From an uncultured Oscillospiraceae bacterium (GTDB lineage: Bacteria; Bacillota; Clostridia; Oscillospirales; Oscillospiraceae), in NCBI GenBank assembly GCA_947630755.1, contig CANRIU010000007.1, forward strand, positions 1 through 63,021: DNA of 63,021 nucleotides, read 5' to 3'. Shown here in pieces: positions 42,841 through 50,585 of the stretch. The first letter of the stretch is position 1. The number at the start of each line of letters is the position of its first letter. The translations under genes were made by a program, and so were the position numbers. Under the pieces are notes generated by a model. The model saw nothing but the letters and a program-made list of their open reading frames with translations. It searched no databases and had not been told where the DNA came from.

Positions 42841-43707
42841 TCACACCTCCGGCGGAACGTCCAGAGTAATTCTGCCCAGCTTTCCGCCGCGAAGCTCATC
42901 AAGGAGCACCTTCGCCATGCGCTCCGTGTCCAGCTCCCCGCCGGATACAAGAAAGCCGCGCCTTCTCGCGGCAAGCTCCAAAAGCTCAAAGCCCGTCCTG
43001 CCTGGGGCATCCGAAATGCCGTAGCGCTCCGAAAGCCTCGATGGGTAAAGCTCCGCGAGCCTTATCATAAGCCTCGCGCCGAGGGTCTCCGTGTCCAGGA
43101 CCTCGTCGCGGACGGCTCCGGTGAAGGCCAGGTTCTCCCCCACCGTTTTATCCTCAAATTTGGGCCATAAAAGCCCGGGCGTGTCAAGGAGCTCCACGCC
43201 GTTCCCGGCGTTTATCCACTGCTTTCCACGGGTCACTCCCGGCCTGTTGGAGGCCTCGGCGGCGCGGCGTCCGGCGACCCTGTTTATAAATGAGGACTTG
43301 CCGACGTTCGGTATCCCGAGGACCATGACCCGAAGCACCGCGCCGGATTGTCCACGGGATTTAAAGTATTGAAGTCTCTCCTTCAAAAGCTCCCGCACCG
43401 CGCCGGGAAATGCGCCGACGCCCTTTCCGGATCTGCAGTCAGTCTCCAGCGTAAGCGCGCCCTCGGCGCGTATGGCGGCGCTCCACTTCGGCGTCACCGC
43501 CGGGTCAGCCTGGTCCACGCGGTTTAATATGACTATCCTCGGCTTTCCCGCTGTGAGAACGCCAAGCTCCGGGTTGCGGCTTGACTGCGGGACTCTCGCG
43601 TCAACTATCTCGCACACCGCGTCCACGAGCTTCACGTTCTCCGTGACCATCCGCCTTGCCCTGGCCATATGACCGGGGAACCACTGTATGCTAAGCTCTT
43701 CCTCCAT
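42841..43707 (-). CDS. ylqF: ribosome biogenesis GTPase YlqF (RbgA)
   Basis: 288 residues. Circularly permuted GTPase for 50S maturation. [13 protein letters not shown] start, G4 NRVDQ, G1 [13 protein letters not shown]3 DTPGLLWP, plus the C-terminal RNA-binding region. ATG 43707 overlaps the lepB stop as ATGA. Confidence 0.95.
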   Translation of the reverse strand: MEEELSIQWFPGHMARARRMVTENVKLVDAVCEIVDARVPQSSRNPELGVLTAGKPRIVILNRVDQADPAVTPKWSAAIRAEGALTLETDCRSGKGVGAFPGAVRELLKERLQYFKSRGQSGAVLRVMVLGIPNVGKSSFINRVAGRRAAEASNRPGVTRGKQWINAGNGVELLDTPGLLWPKFEDKTVGENLAFTGAVRDEVLDTETLGARLMIRLAELYPSRLSERYGISDAPGRTGFELLELAARRRGFLVSGGELDTERMAKVLLDELRGGKLGRITLDVPPEV

Positions 43708-44444
43708 CAATACACGCTCCCCAGACGGGAGAGCTCCCGCTTAACAGGCTCATAATACTCGCCTAAATTTGAGGGAAACACTATCATAAGCACCTTGCCT
43801 ATGACGCAGCGCTCATCCACAAGTCCGATGTCGCTGCTGCGGCTGTCGGAGGAGCGGTTTCTGTTGTCCCCCATGAGGAACATGGACCCCTCGGGAATGG
43901 TGACAGGCCCGACAAAGTCCTCCCTCTGTGTCGTCGGGGAGTTTACATAGGGCTCGTCCTGTGCTTCTCCGTCCACATACACTACTCCGGCGTCAAAGTC
44001 AATATCGACAGTCTGCCCGCCGACGGCGATCACACGCTTTACCAGCGGCTCCGGGCCGTAGGTGTTCGTCTGGACAACGACGATGTCGCCGGGCTTCGGC
44101 GTGTAAAAAAGGTTGGTTGTCAGTATCTTGTCCTGAGTGTGGAGGGTGGGATACATGGAGCTTCCCTTCACGTTTACCACTCTTACGCCGAACATAAATA
44201 TGATTATACCCAAAACAAGGGCGCCGACTATACACTGTACCCAGTCATAGAGCTCCATTTTGGCTCCGGAGCCCTTCCCGCGCCCGCTGTCCCCCTCCTG
44301 ACGGGAGCGCTCCCTCCCGTTCCCGGGTTCCGGCCCGCCGCCGGAGGCGTCGCGCCCCTCCCCCTCCGGGGTCTCCTCCGCGCCGGGGGCGTCGCCCGGC
44401 TCTACGGGAGTGGTGGGCACATTTTTTTCAAGCTCATCGGACAT
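43707..44444 (-). CDS. lepB: signal peptidase I with long acidic N-terminal extension
   Basis: 245 residues. One membrane helix (WVQCIVGALVLGIIIFMFGV, about 68-87), then the S26 catalytic domain: Ser in KGSSMYPTL, Lys in LVKRVIAVGG, and GDNRNRSSDSR. Before the helix lies an unusual ~62-residue hydrophilic extension rich in Glu, Gly, Pro and Arg. It cleaves signal peptides outside the membrane. First gene of the lepB-ylqF-rnhB-yraN-thrC run. Confidence 0.95.
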   Translation of the reverse strand: MSDELEKNVPTTPVEPGDAPGAEETPEGEGRDASGGGPEPGNGRERSRQEGDSGRGKGSGAKMELYDWVQCIVGALVLGIIIFMFGVRVVNVKGSSMYPTLHTQDKILTTNLFYTPKPGDIVVVQTNTYGPEPLVKRVIAVGGQTVDIDFDAGVVYVDGEAQDEPYVNSPTTQREDFVGPVTIPEGSMFLMGDNRNRSSDSRSSDIGLVDERCVIGKVLMIVFPSNLGEYYEPVKRELSRLGSVY

Positions 44445-44508
44445 AGCGCACCGCCTTTCCGTTATACTGCTGCCGCCGCGCTTTTACACGGCAAATAATA
44501 CTCATAGC

Positions 44509-44540
44509 AAAAAAAGGGGGACGCATCCCCCTTTTTTTGT
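44509..44540. terminator. bidirectional terminator between rplS and lepB
   Basis: A7, stem GGGGG/CCCCC with a 6-nt loop, T7. It ends the rplS transcript on the minus strand. Confidence 0.85.
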
Positions 44541-44543
44541 GTG

Positions 44544-44885
44544 TCAGATTCTCTCCTTGACCTTGGCGTTCTTGCCGATACGGTCTCTCAGGTAGTAGAG
44601 CTTCGCGCGTCTTACCTTGCCGCGGCGAACCGTCTCAACCGAGACGATGCTGGGAGAGTGGACAGGGAAAACCTTCTCCACGCCCACATTGTAGGAGATA
44701 CGGCGGACGGTGATGGTCTCATTGATGCCGCCGTGCTTCTTGGCGATGATAGTACCCTCAAAAGCCTGATTGCGCTCCCTGTTGCCCTCCTTGACGCGGA
44801 CGGTGACGCGGACGGTGTCGCCAACGTTCATGGTGGGAAGCTCAGACTTCATGTACTGCTGGTTAAGAGTCTCAACTAAATTCAT
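44544..44885 (-). CDS. rplS: 50S ribosomal protein L19
   Basis: 113 residues; [27 protein letters not shown] and [17 protein letters not shown] identify L19. The ATG at 44885 has GGGAGGA upstream; the longer frame to 44969 only covers the leader. A single-gene transcript, with its own promoter and terminator. Confidence 0.96.
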   Translation of the reverse strand: MNLVETLNQQYMKSELPTMNVGDTVRVTVRVKEGNRERNQAFEGTIIAKKHGGINETITVRRISYNVGVEKVFPVHSPSIVSVETVRRGKVRRAKLYYLRDRIGKNAKVKERI

Positions 44886-44973
44886 TGTGCATTTTCCTCC
44901 CCTCTTGATAGGCGTTCGTACCGCGTTACACGGCATAGGACCGCCCCGATGAACGGGAAAATCCCGCAAAAGC
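44886..44973 (-). promoter_or_regulatory. probable L19 mRNA leader
   Basis: A ~90-nt GC-rich leader between the promoter and rplS, with small hairpins (CGGGA/TCCCG and CCG/CGG, GCG/CGC pairs). Firmicutes rplS genes often carry an autoregulatory L19 leader; the identity here rests on position and size, not on a checked covariance match. Confidence 0.4.
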
Positions 44974-44979
44974 TATGAT

Positions 44980-45008
44980 ATAATACCACAAGATTTAGAT
45001 AATTGCAA
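44980..45008 (-). promoter_or_regulatory. rplS promoter
   Basis: Minus strand: -35 TTGCAA (45003-45008), 17-bp spacer, -10 TATTAT (44980-44985). Confidence 0.75.
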
Positions 45009-45050
45009 GGATTATTTTCATAAATTTTGCGGTTTTTTAAGTTTTTCGGC

Positions 45051-46031
45051 TCAGGTACCGGAGTGAAGGGCCTCCAGCAGGCCGTAGGTGTGCTCGCCCA
45101 GGTCCTTCTTCATCTGAAGGGCCTCAACGATGTCCATGGGGTACATCTTCTGACCGTCGTAGCAGATGACCTTATTGGTCATCCCCTCTGCCAGGACCTT
45201 CACTGCGGTGAAGCCGAAATCGGAGGCGAGGACGCGGTCCCGGACAGTGGGGCGCCCGCCGCGCTGGACATGGCCGATGATCGTGGCGCGGGTGTCCATT
45301 CCGGTCTCCTCATTGATTATCTTCGCAACGTCGGTGGCGTGGGCGGCGCCCTCGGCCACTATGACCGCGTAATTTGTGCGCCCGTGGAGCTGCCCCTCAC
45401 GGATGGGGAGAATGACGTCCTTCTTGTAGTCGATGGGGACCTCAGGCACGAGCACGGCGGTGGCGCCCACGGCAAGGCCCACATAGAGGGCGAGGAAGCC
45501 CGCCCTGTTGCCCATGACCTCCACCACGGAGCAGCGCTCGTGGGATTTCATGGTGTCGTTGAGCTTGTCGATGCACTCAATGGCGGTGTTGCAGGCTGTA
45601 TCAAAGCCTATGGTGTAGCTGGTGCAGGCAATATCGTTATCGATGGTCGCGGGGATGCCGCACACGCTGATGCCGTATTTTGAAAGCTCCAGCGCGCCGC
45701 GGAAGGTCCCGTCGCCTCCAACGCACACAAGCCCGTCGATACCGCGGAACCTGCAAATGTCAGCGGCTCTCTGTACGCCCTCGGGCGTGCGGAATTCAGC
45801 GCTTCTGGCGGTGTAGAGCATGGTGCCGCCGAGACTTGTGATGCCGGAGACATCCTGTGGAGTAAGCGGCTCCATATCCCCGGTGATAAGGCCGTGGTAG
45901 CCCCTGCGTATGCCAATGCACTCCGCCCCAAAGCTGTGGCAGGAACGGGCGACGGCGCGTATAGCCGCGTTCATCCCGGGAGCGTCTCCTCCGGAGGTGA
46001 GGACGCCGATTCTTCGTACCTTTGAGATCAT
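45051..46031 (-). CDS. pfkA: 6-phosphofructokinase
   Basis: 326 residues. Commits glucose to glycolysis. IGVLTSGGDAPGMNAAIR, GGDGTFRGA (GGDGT favours ATP, not pyrophosphate), PATIDNDI and the catalytic TIGFDTA region are present. ATG 46031 follows GGAGGC by about 10 nt; ATG 46046 is less likely. It follows the TIGR03936 gene. Confidence 0.96.
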   Translation of the reverse strand: MISKVRRIGVLTSGGDAPGMNAAIRAVARSCHSFGAECIGIRRGYHGLITGDMEPLTPQDVSGITSLGGTMLYTARSAEFRTPEGVQRAADICRFRGIDGLVCVGGDGTFRGALELSKYGISVCGIPATIDNDIACTSYTIGFDTACNTAIECIDKLNDTMKSHERCSVVEVMGNRAGFLALYVGLAVGATAVLVPEVPIDYKKDVILPIREGQLHGRTNYAVIVAEGAAHATDVAKIINEETGMDTRATIIGHVQRGGRPTVRDRVLASDFGFTAVKVLAEGMTNKVICYDGQKMYPMDIVEALQMKKDLGEHTYGLLEALHSGT

Positions 46032-46050
46032 ATTGATTGCCTCCATTTCT

Positions 46051-46701
46051 CTATCTGAACAGGTTCATGTCCATGTCGAATACTTCGATCCTGCGCGCCG
46101 AGGTAAAATCCGGCGCAAGCTCCGGGGCGTTTTGCCCGATTGCGGAAATAAGCTGTGCCGGGGAGAGCGCCGGGTCGCCGCAGGCGAGCCGCGCCTTAAG
46201 AAGGATCCTCCCCGCGTCAAGGGGCGACGCGCTTGCGGAGCCTATAAGGGGCCTTACGTCAACTCTGGCGCTGGAGCGCTTGGTCCGCTTCTCCATAATG
46301 AGCTCATTGCCCGATAAAAGGGCGCTTATCTCAGCAGGGTCCACGACTTTATCATAGTAGAACAAAATTGCCTCAATGTCAAGCCATTTGATGTCTTTAA
46401 ATTTACGTTTGGCGTCATAACATTCCGTCACCGTGATGCCCTCGGGCATAACGGCGTTCAGCCTACCGGGAACGCTCTCGGGAAGGCACTCCCCGGTGAG
46501 CTCAAAGTCCATGAGCTCGCATAGACTCTCCGTCCCCACCGACAGCGGCATGGCAAAATTCATGTACGGGTGCGGGTTGAAGCCCTCGGTGTGCTTTATC
46601 CCCACGCCGGCCCTTATGAACACCCTCTGCATGGTGCGCATGAGGTCGAGGTGGGAGATGAATTTTGCGCGGCCCTCTTTTTTAAATCGTATCCTATTCA
46701 T
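46051..46701 (-). CDS. TIGR03936 (DUF2344) radical-SAM-associated protein
   Basis: 216 residues. MNRIRFKKEGRAKFISHLDLMRTMQRVFIRAG and GFNPHPYMNFAMPLSVG are the family signatures. The protein is always encoded beside a TIGR03960 B12-binding radical SAM protein, as here (8-bp overlap). Function is unknown; the usual linkage to rng and rplU suggests an RNA or ribosome role. Confidence 0.92.
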   Translation of the reverse strand: MNRIRFKKEGRAKFISHLDLMRTMQRVFIRAGVGIKHTEGFNPHPYMNFAMPLSVGTESLCELMDFELTGECLPESVPGRLNAVMPEGITVTECYDAKRKFKDIKWLDIEAILFYYDKVVDPAEISALLSGNELIMEKRTKRSSARVDVRPLIGSASASPLDAGRILLKARLACGDPALSPAQLISAIGQNAPELAPDFTSARRIEVFDMDMNLFR

Positions 46702-48529
46702 CGCAGCCGCTCCTTTGTAAAAGGGAGTTCGCGCCGCAGCCCATGCATTTTGCCCGGCAGTCCGGCGTGATAACGCCCTGGTATGCCGCCCTGCGCTCCC
46801 GGGCGAGGTAGCCCTTTGTGACGCCGATGTCTATCACATCCCAGGGGAAGATCTCATCATCCCCCCTGACGCGGTTTGCGTAAAATCCCGCGTCCAGGCC
46901 CGCGGCCTCGATGGCAGCCATCCAGCGCTCAAAGGAGAAATAGTCGCTCCAGGAGTCAAGCTTACCTCCGTCCCGCCAGACCCTCTCGATAACGCCGCCT
47001 GTCCGCCTGTCGCCGCGGCTCAGCACCGCCTCAATGAGGCTGACGTGGGGCTCGTGCCAGTTGTAGGTTATGGAGCGCGATTTTATGCTGTCCTTCAAAA
47101 GGCGGACCCGCCTCAGATACTCCTCTATGCCCACCTGCTCCTCCCACTGGAAGGGCGTGTGGGGCTTTGGCACGAACATGGATGTGCTGACGGTTATCCT
47201 CACGCCCCGGGCCTTATTGGTGGAGTACTCCCTCCATGTGCGAAGGACCTTTTCCGCAAGCTCCGCAATGGCTGCCACGTCCTCGTCGGTCTCCGTGGGA
47301 AGACCCAGCATGAAGTAGAGCTTTAAGGTGTTCCAGCCGCCCTCAAAGGCCACGCGGCAGGAGTTTAAAAGGTCCTCCTCGGTGACATTTTTGTTTATCA
47401 CGTCCCGGAGCCGCTGGCTCCCGGCCTCCGGGGCAAATGTGAGGCCCGTCTTTCTCACCCTCTGCACCCTCTCCATAAGGCCCATGGAGAAGTTGTCGGC
47501 GCGAAGGGACGGGAGGCTGAGACTTATTTTTCTCGGCTCACACCACTCCAAAAGACCGTCCGCCAGCTCCGGCAGTCCCTTAAAGTCACTGGTGGACAGG
47601 CTCGAGAGTGTTATCTCCTCATATCCGGAGCTCTCCAGCGCCTCACGGGCGGCCTTCAGAAGAAACTCCGTGCTGTGGCGCCTCACGGGCCTGTAGGCAA
47701 AGCCCGCCTGACAGAATCGGCAGCCCCGGACGCAGCCCCGCATGACCTCCAGCACCACGCGGTCGTGGACGATCTCGGTGGAGGGCACGATGGCGTGGGT
47801 GGGATAGTAGGCCGAGTCCAGGTCCTCTATTATGCGCTTTCTCACTCTTTCCGGCGCGCCGTCCTTCGGGCGAAAGGCGCGCATAGTGCCGTCAGGGTTA
47901 TATTCCGGCTCGTAGAGGGATGGGACATACACGCCGGGAATGTCAGCCGCCGCACGGAGGAACCCGGCCTTGTCCCAGCCCTCGCTCTTTGCCCGGCGCA
48001 AAAGCCGCAGGACCTCCAGGTCCAGCTCCTCCCCCTCGCCGAGGACAAAAAGGTCGATAAAATCCGCCATGGGCTCCGGGTTTATGCAGCTTGTCCCCCC
48101 TGCAAAAACAAGGGGGGTGAGGCCCGGCCTGTCGGCGCTTTTCACCGGGAGGCCCGCCAGGTCCAGCATATTAAGAACAGACGTATAGGCCATCTCATAG
48201 CCCAGCGAGAAGGCAAGGGCGTCAAACTCCCCCACGGGGTCGCCGCTCTCCAGCGCGTAGAGCGGGAGCTTCGCCCGGCGAAGCTCCTCCTCCATGTCGC
48301 CCCAGGGGGCAAAGCACCGCTCGCACCAGATGCCCGGCTCCTCATTTATCGCGCCGTAGAGGATCTGGAGCCCGAGATTTGACATGCCTATCTCGTATGT
48401 GTCGGGAAAGCAGAAGGCGACCCGCAGGTCCACGTCCCTCAGGTCCTTCACTATCTGGTTGTACTCTCCTCCGGTATAGCGGGCGGGCTTTTGAACACGG
48501 GTAAGGATGCGTTCCAATTCTTCCGTCAT
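46694..48529 (-). CDS. TIGR03960 B12-binding radical SAM protein
   Basis: 611 residues. An N-terminal B12-binding-like domain (residues 30-170; RVAFCFPDTYEIGMSNLG, GGTSCINPEPMADF), a radical SAM core with MRGCVRGCRFCQAGF (CxxxCxxC, about 250), and a C-terminal domain ending with Cys (CRAKCMGCG). Paired with TIGR03936. The substrate is not known. A clean promoter lies at 48569-48597. Confidence 0.93.
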   Translation of the reverse strand: MTEELERILTRVQKPARYTGGEYNQIVKDLRDVDLRVAFCFPDTYEIGMSNLGLQILYGAINEEPGIWCERCFAPWGDMEEELRRAKLPLYALESGDPVGEFDALAFSLGYEMAYTSVLNMLDLAGLPVKSADRPGLTPLVFAGGTSCINPEPMADFIDLFVLGEGEELDLEVLRLLRRAKSEGWDKAGFLRAAADIPGVYVPSLYEPEYNPDGTMRAFRPKDGAPERVRKRIIEDLDSAYYPTHAIVPSTEIVHDRVVLEVMRGCVRGCRFCQAGFAYRPVRRHSTEFLLKAAREALESSGYEEITLSSLSTSDFKGLPELADGLLEWCEPRKISLSLPSLRADNFSMGLMERVQRVRKTGLTFAPEAGSQRLRDVINKNVTEEDLLNSCRVAFEGGWNTLKLYFMLGLPTETDEDVAAIAELAEKVLRTWREYSTNKARGVRITVSTSMFVPKPHTPFQWEEQVGIEEYLRRVRLLKDSIKSRSITYNWHEPHVSLIEAVLSRGDRRTGGVIERVWRDGGKLDSWSDYFSFERWMAAIEAAGLDAGFYANRVRGDDEIFPWDVIDIGVTKGYLARERRAAYQGVITPDCRAKCMGCGANSLLQRSGCDE

Positions 48530-48568
48530 AGGTTATACCACCTGAAATCAACTTTGTGCTAAGTTATC

Positions 48569-48597
48569 ATTATACACAAAGTCCCCGGTTTTTGCAA
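48569..48597 (-). promoter_or_regulatory. promoter of the TIGR03960-TIGR03936-pfkA unit
   Basis: Minus strand: -35 TTGCAA (48592-48597), 17-bp spacer, -10 TATAAT (48569-48574), 40 bp before the start. It overlaps the 3' end of spoIVFB. Confidence 0.75.
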
Positions 48598-49178
48598 CAA
48601 GCTATCAAAAGAAAAACCGCGCAAATAAGCACTCCCGCCGCCCTGTACCGAAAAAGGCACCACACCCCAGCGCCGAGGGCGCAGACCGCCAGCAGCAGGT
48701 CAAGCGCGGTCGACACCCTGTCCGCCGCCGCGGGTCCCGCCGTTCCGGACAGGGCCGCGTAAAGCGCCCTTCCCCCGTCAAGCGCCGACAGCGGCAGCAT
48801 GTTAAGTCCGCAGTAAATTGCGCTGACAGCGGTGAGGTCCGCGAAAAAAGCAAATAGCGACCTCTCATATACCCACACCCCCGCACCTGCCAAAAGAGCG
48901 CTGGCGGCGGGACCGGCAAGGGCGACGATTATGTCGTCAGCGTACCCCGGCGCCCCGGCGTACTCAAGCTCCGCCCCGCAGCCCGTCAGCCGGATGCGCC
49001 GCACTCTCCCGCCCCGGAGCCTGACAGCCGAGAGGTGCCCCGCCTCATGGACTAATGCCGCAAGGGCCACGGCGGCGGTGAGCTCGATGCCTGACAGCAC
49101 AGTTACCGCCGTGAGAAGAAGGAGAAATCCCGGCGTTATGTAAACTATTTTCCTGCGATTTAGTGTTATGTCAACCAT
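48570..49178 (-). CDS. spoIVFB: SpoIVFB-like M50 intramembrane metalloprotease
   Basis: 202 residues, about five membrane segments. Zinc motif VHEAGHLSAVRLRGG near residue 43 and NMLPLSALDGGRAL near 128 are SpoIVFB-type. In Bacillus this protease cleaves pro-sigma-K in the mother cell. Overlaps the upstream M23-domain gene by 8 bp, the same A-B order as spoIVFA-spoIVFB. It starts with GTTGACATAAC and also holds GTTTACATAAC, matches to the array at 40188. Confidence 0.85.
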   Translation of the reverse strand: MVDITLNRRKIVYITPGFLLLLTAVTVLSGIELTAAVALAALVHEAGHLSAVRLRGGRVRRIRLTGCGAELEYAGAPGYADDIIVALAGPAASALLAGAGVWVYERSLFAFFADLTAVSAIYCGLNMLPLSALDGGRALYAALSGTAGPAAADRVSTALDLLLAVCALGAGVWCLFRYRAAGVLICAVFLLIACCKNRGLCV

Positions 49179-50076
49179 CCTTCAGCTTCAAATAGTATTC
49201 CGGGTTTACATAACGTCCGTCAATCAAAAGCTCAAAGTGCAGGCAGGGCGCGGTGGCGTTGCCCGTGGCGCCCACCGTTCCCAGCTTATCCCCGGAAAGG
49301 ACGCTCTGCCCGTCCTCCACATCGGTCCCGGAGAGGTGGGCGTAAATCGTCTCCGCCCCGGAGTCGTGCTTAACTATCACATAAAGGCCGTAGGTCGTGC
49401 TGTCCCCGACAGCCGTAACGACCCCGTCTGCGGCGCAGAGCACATCCCTGCCCTCCTCGGCGGCGAGGTCGAGCCCGTAGTGAAAGCGCACCTGCCCGTC
49501 GGAGGGCGCGCGCCTGTATCCGAAGCGGGAGGAAATTACGCCGGAAACCGGAACGGAGAGCTCAATGGGCAGTTCCGGCATCTCATACGTCGCCCTCTCA
49601 GGTACGTCAAGCTCCGAAAACTCCCCAAGGGATGCCATAAATGCCGCTACGGCGTCCTTCTCATCGGTTGGTTCATCCTCAAAAACCTTATCCTCATCCG
49701 GGTTTATCGCCGGGAGAGCCTCTCCCTCCCCGGAGTTCACGAGCTCTGAGTCCCCCGGATTTTCCACGTCAGGGGTATCGGCCCCGCCGCTCTCGCCAAA
49801 GGCCCGGGCAAACGCCTCCTTCGCCGCGGCGGCGATGCCCTTTCCCTCGCCAAGCCCCTCACCGAAAACCCTTACCGCTCCACCGTAGTCCGCGCCCACC
49901 AGGTCCCGGGCCTTTTGCCTGACCTTTTCCGCCGCCTCGGGGAAAAATACTCCGACCGCCAGCGCGATAAACAGCGCCCAAAGGCAGAAGGACAGAAATC
50001 CCCCGCCGCTCTTCTCCTTTTTGCCCCCTGTCCTCCTGCCAGAGGAGTATCTCCTCTTCCTTCCCTCGTATACCAT
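49171..50076 (-). CDS. spoIVFA: SpoIVFA-like M23-domain membrane protein
   Basis: 301 residues. A basic start (GRKRRYSSGRRTGGKKEK), one helix (FLSFCLWALFIALAVGVFF, about 27-46), a long acidic linker, then a C-terminal M23 domain with HYGLD and YAHLS. The last motif reads APCLHFEL instead of the usual PHLHFEL, so one catalytic His is Cys. In Bacillus SpoIVFA is a regulator of SpoIVFB whose M23 domain is likewise not a working peptidase. Overlap with spoIVFB supports the assignment. Confidence 0.8.
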   Translation of the reverse strand: MVYEGRKRRYSSGRRTGGKKEKSGGGFLSFCLWALFIALAVGVFFPEAAEKVRQKARDLVGADYGGAVRVFGEGLGEGKGIAAAAKEAFARAFGESGGADTPDVENPGDSELVNSGEGEALPAINPDEDKVFEDEPTDEKDAVAAFMASLGEFSELDVPERATYEMPELPIELSVPVSGVISSRFGYRRAPSDGQVRFHYGLDLAAEEGRDVLCAADGVVTAVGDSTTYGLYVIVKHDSGAETIYAHLSGTDVEDGQSVLSGDKLGTVGATGNATAPCLHFELLIDGRYVNPEYYLKLKDG

Positions 50077-50191
50077 GCCTGTCCCCTCCGTTCGATTGCT
50101 GACACAATATATTCATTTATGCTTTAAACTATTCGAACATATTATGGTAAATACCATTGACAACGCAGGGCGGTTTTATTATAATATCGTC

Positions 50192-50325
50192 GGGAGGCGG
50201 TATACGGGGAATGCCGTAAACGCATCTGGCTCTGCCTTGCGTCCTATGTTCTTTATAATTGCTGGCAAAGTTGGTCTATCCCCGACCCGCTGGATTCTGA
50301 ACGGTTGACCCGTATACCGCCACCC
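50192..50325. mobile_element. 134-bp MITE-like element with inverted ends
   Basis: A perfect 13-bp inverted repeat, GGCGGTATACGGG (50196-50208) and CCCGTATACCGCC (50309-50321), extended to 17 bp with one mismatch (50192-50208, 50309-50325). It encloses ~100 bp with no supported gene, although the minus strand stays open through it. ATTATA occurs on both flanks but not directly at the ends, so a target duplication is not established. The rest of the gap (50077-50404) holds AT-rich sequence and a terminator. Confidence 0.55.
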
Positions 50326-50363
50326 ATTATAAGCATACGCGCTTCTCCTTCTATTCAAGATCA

Positions 50364-50403
50364 AAAAGCGGCATGGAAATTTCGGAATTTCCATGCCGCT
50401 TTT
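50364..50403. terminator. bidirectional terminator after the feo operon
   Basis: An 18-bp stem, AAAAGCGGCATGGAAATT with its exact complement, TCGG-type loop, with flanking A and T tracts. It closes the minus-strand feo transcript just beyond the stop at 50405. Confidence 0.85.
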
Positions 50404-50404
50404 C

Positions 50405-50572
50405 TTATTTTTTCTCTGATTTTTCCGTTTTTCCCGCCTTGCCGCAGCCGCAGCAGTCGGAGCACCCGCCGGAGCAGCAGCCTCCGCCCCGCTTTCTCCT
50501 CCGTCCAAGGTAAAACGCCAGGACCAAAAGGGCCGCAACGGCGGCGATAACGACAATATCCACAGGCTTCAT
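50405..50572 (-). CDS. FeoB-associated Cys-rich membrane protein
   Basis: 55 residues. One membrane helix (IVVIAAVAALLVLAFYLG), a basic stop-transfer segment, and a Cys cluster (GGCCSGGCSDCCGCG). This is the small family that accompanies feoB in Firmicutes, thought to help iron transport. The ATG at 50572 follows AGGAGG. The longer frame to 50665 runs into feoB and is not used. Confidence 0.9.
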   Translation of the reverse strand: MKPVDIVVIAAVAALLVLAFYLGRRRKRGGGCCSGGCSDCCGCGKAGKTEKSEKK

Positions 50573-50585
50573 TATATATGCCTCC

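Noticed and set aside
42840-43010. N-terminal extension of rnhB
   Set aside because: The extension is out-of-frame ylqF sequence; GGAGGTG before ATG 42839 marks the true start.
44886-44969. N-terminal extension of L19
   Set aside because: L19 starts MNLVETL; the extra codons fall in the mRNA leader downstream of a clear promoter.
50179-50556. 125-codon minus-strand open frame across the MITE-like element and the FeoB-associated gene
   Set aside because: It runs through a terminator and out of frame with the clear Cys-rich gene; kept only as a note on the element being open.
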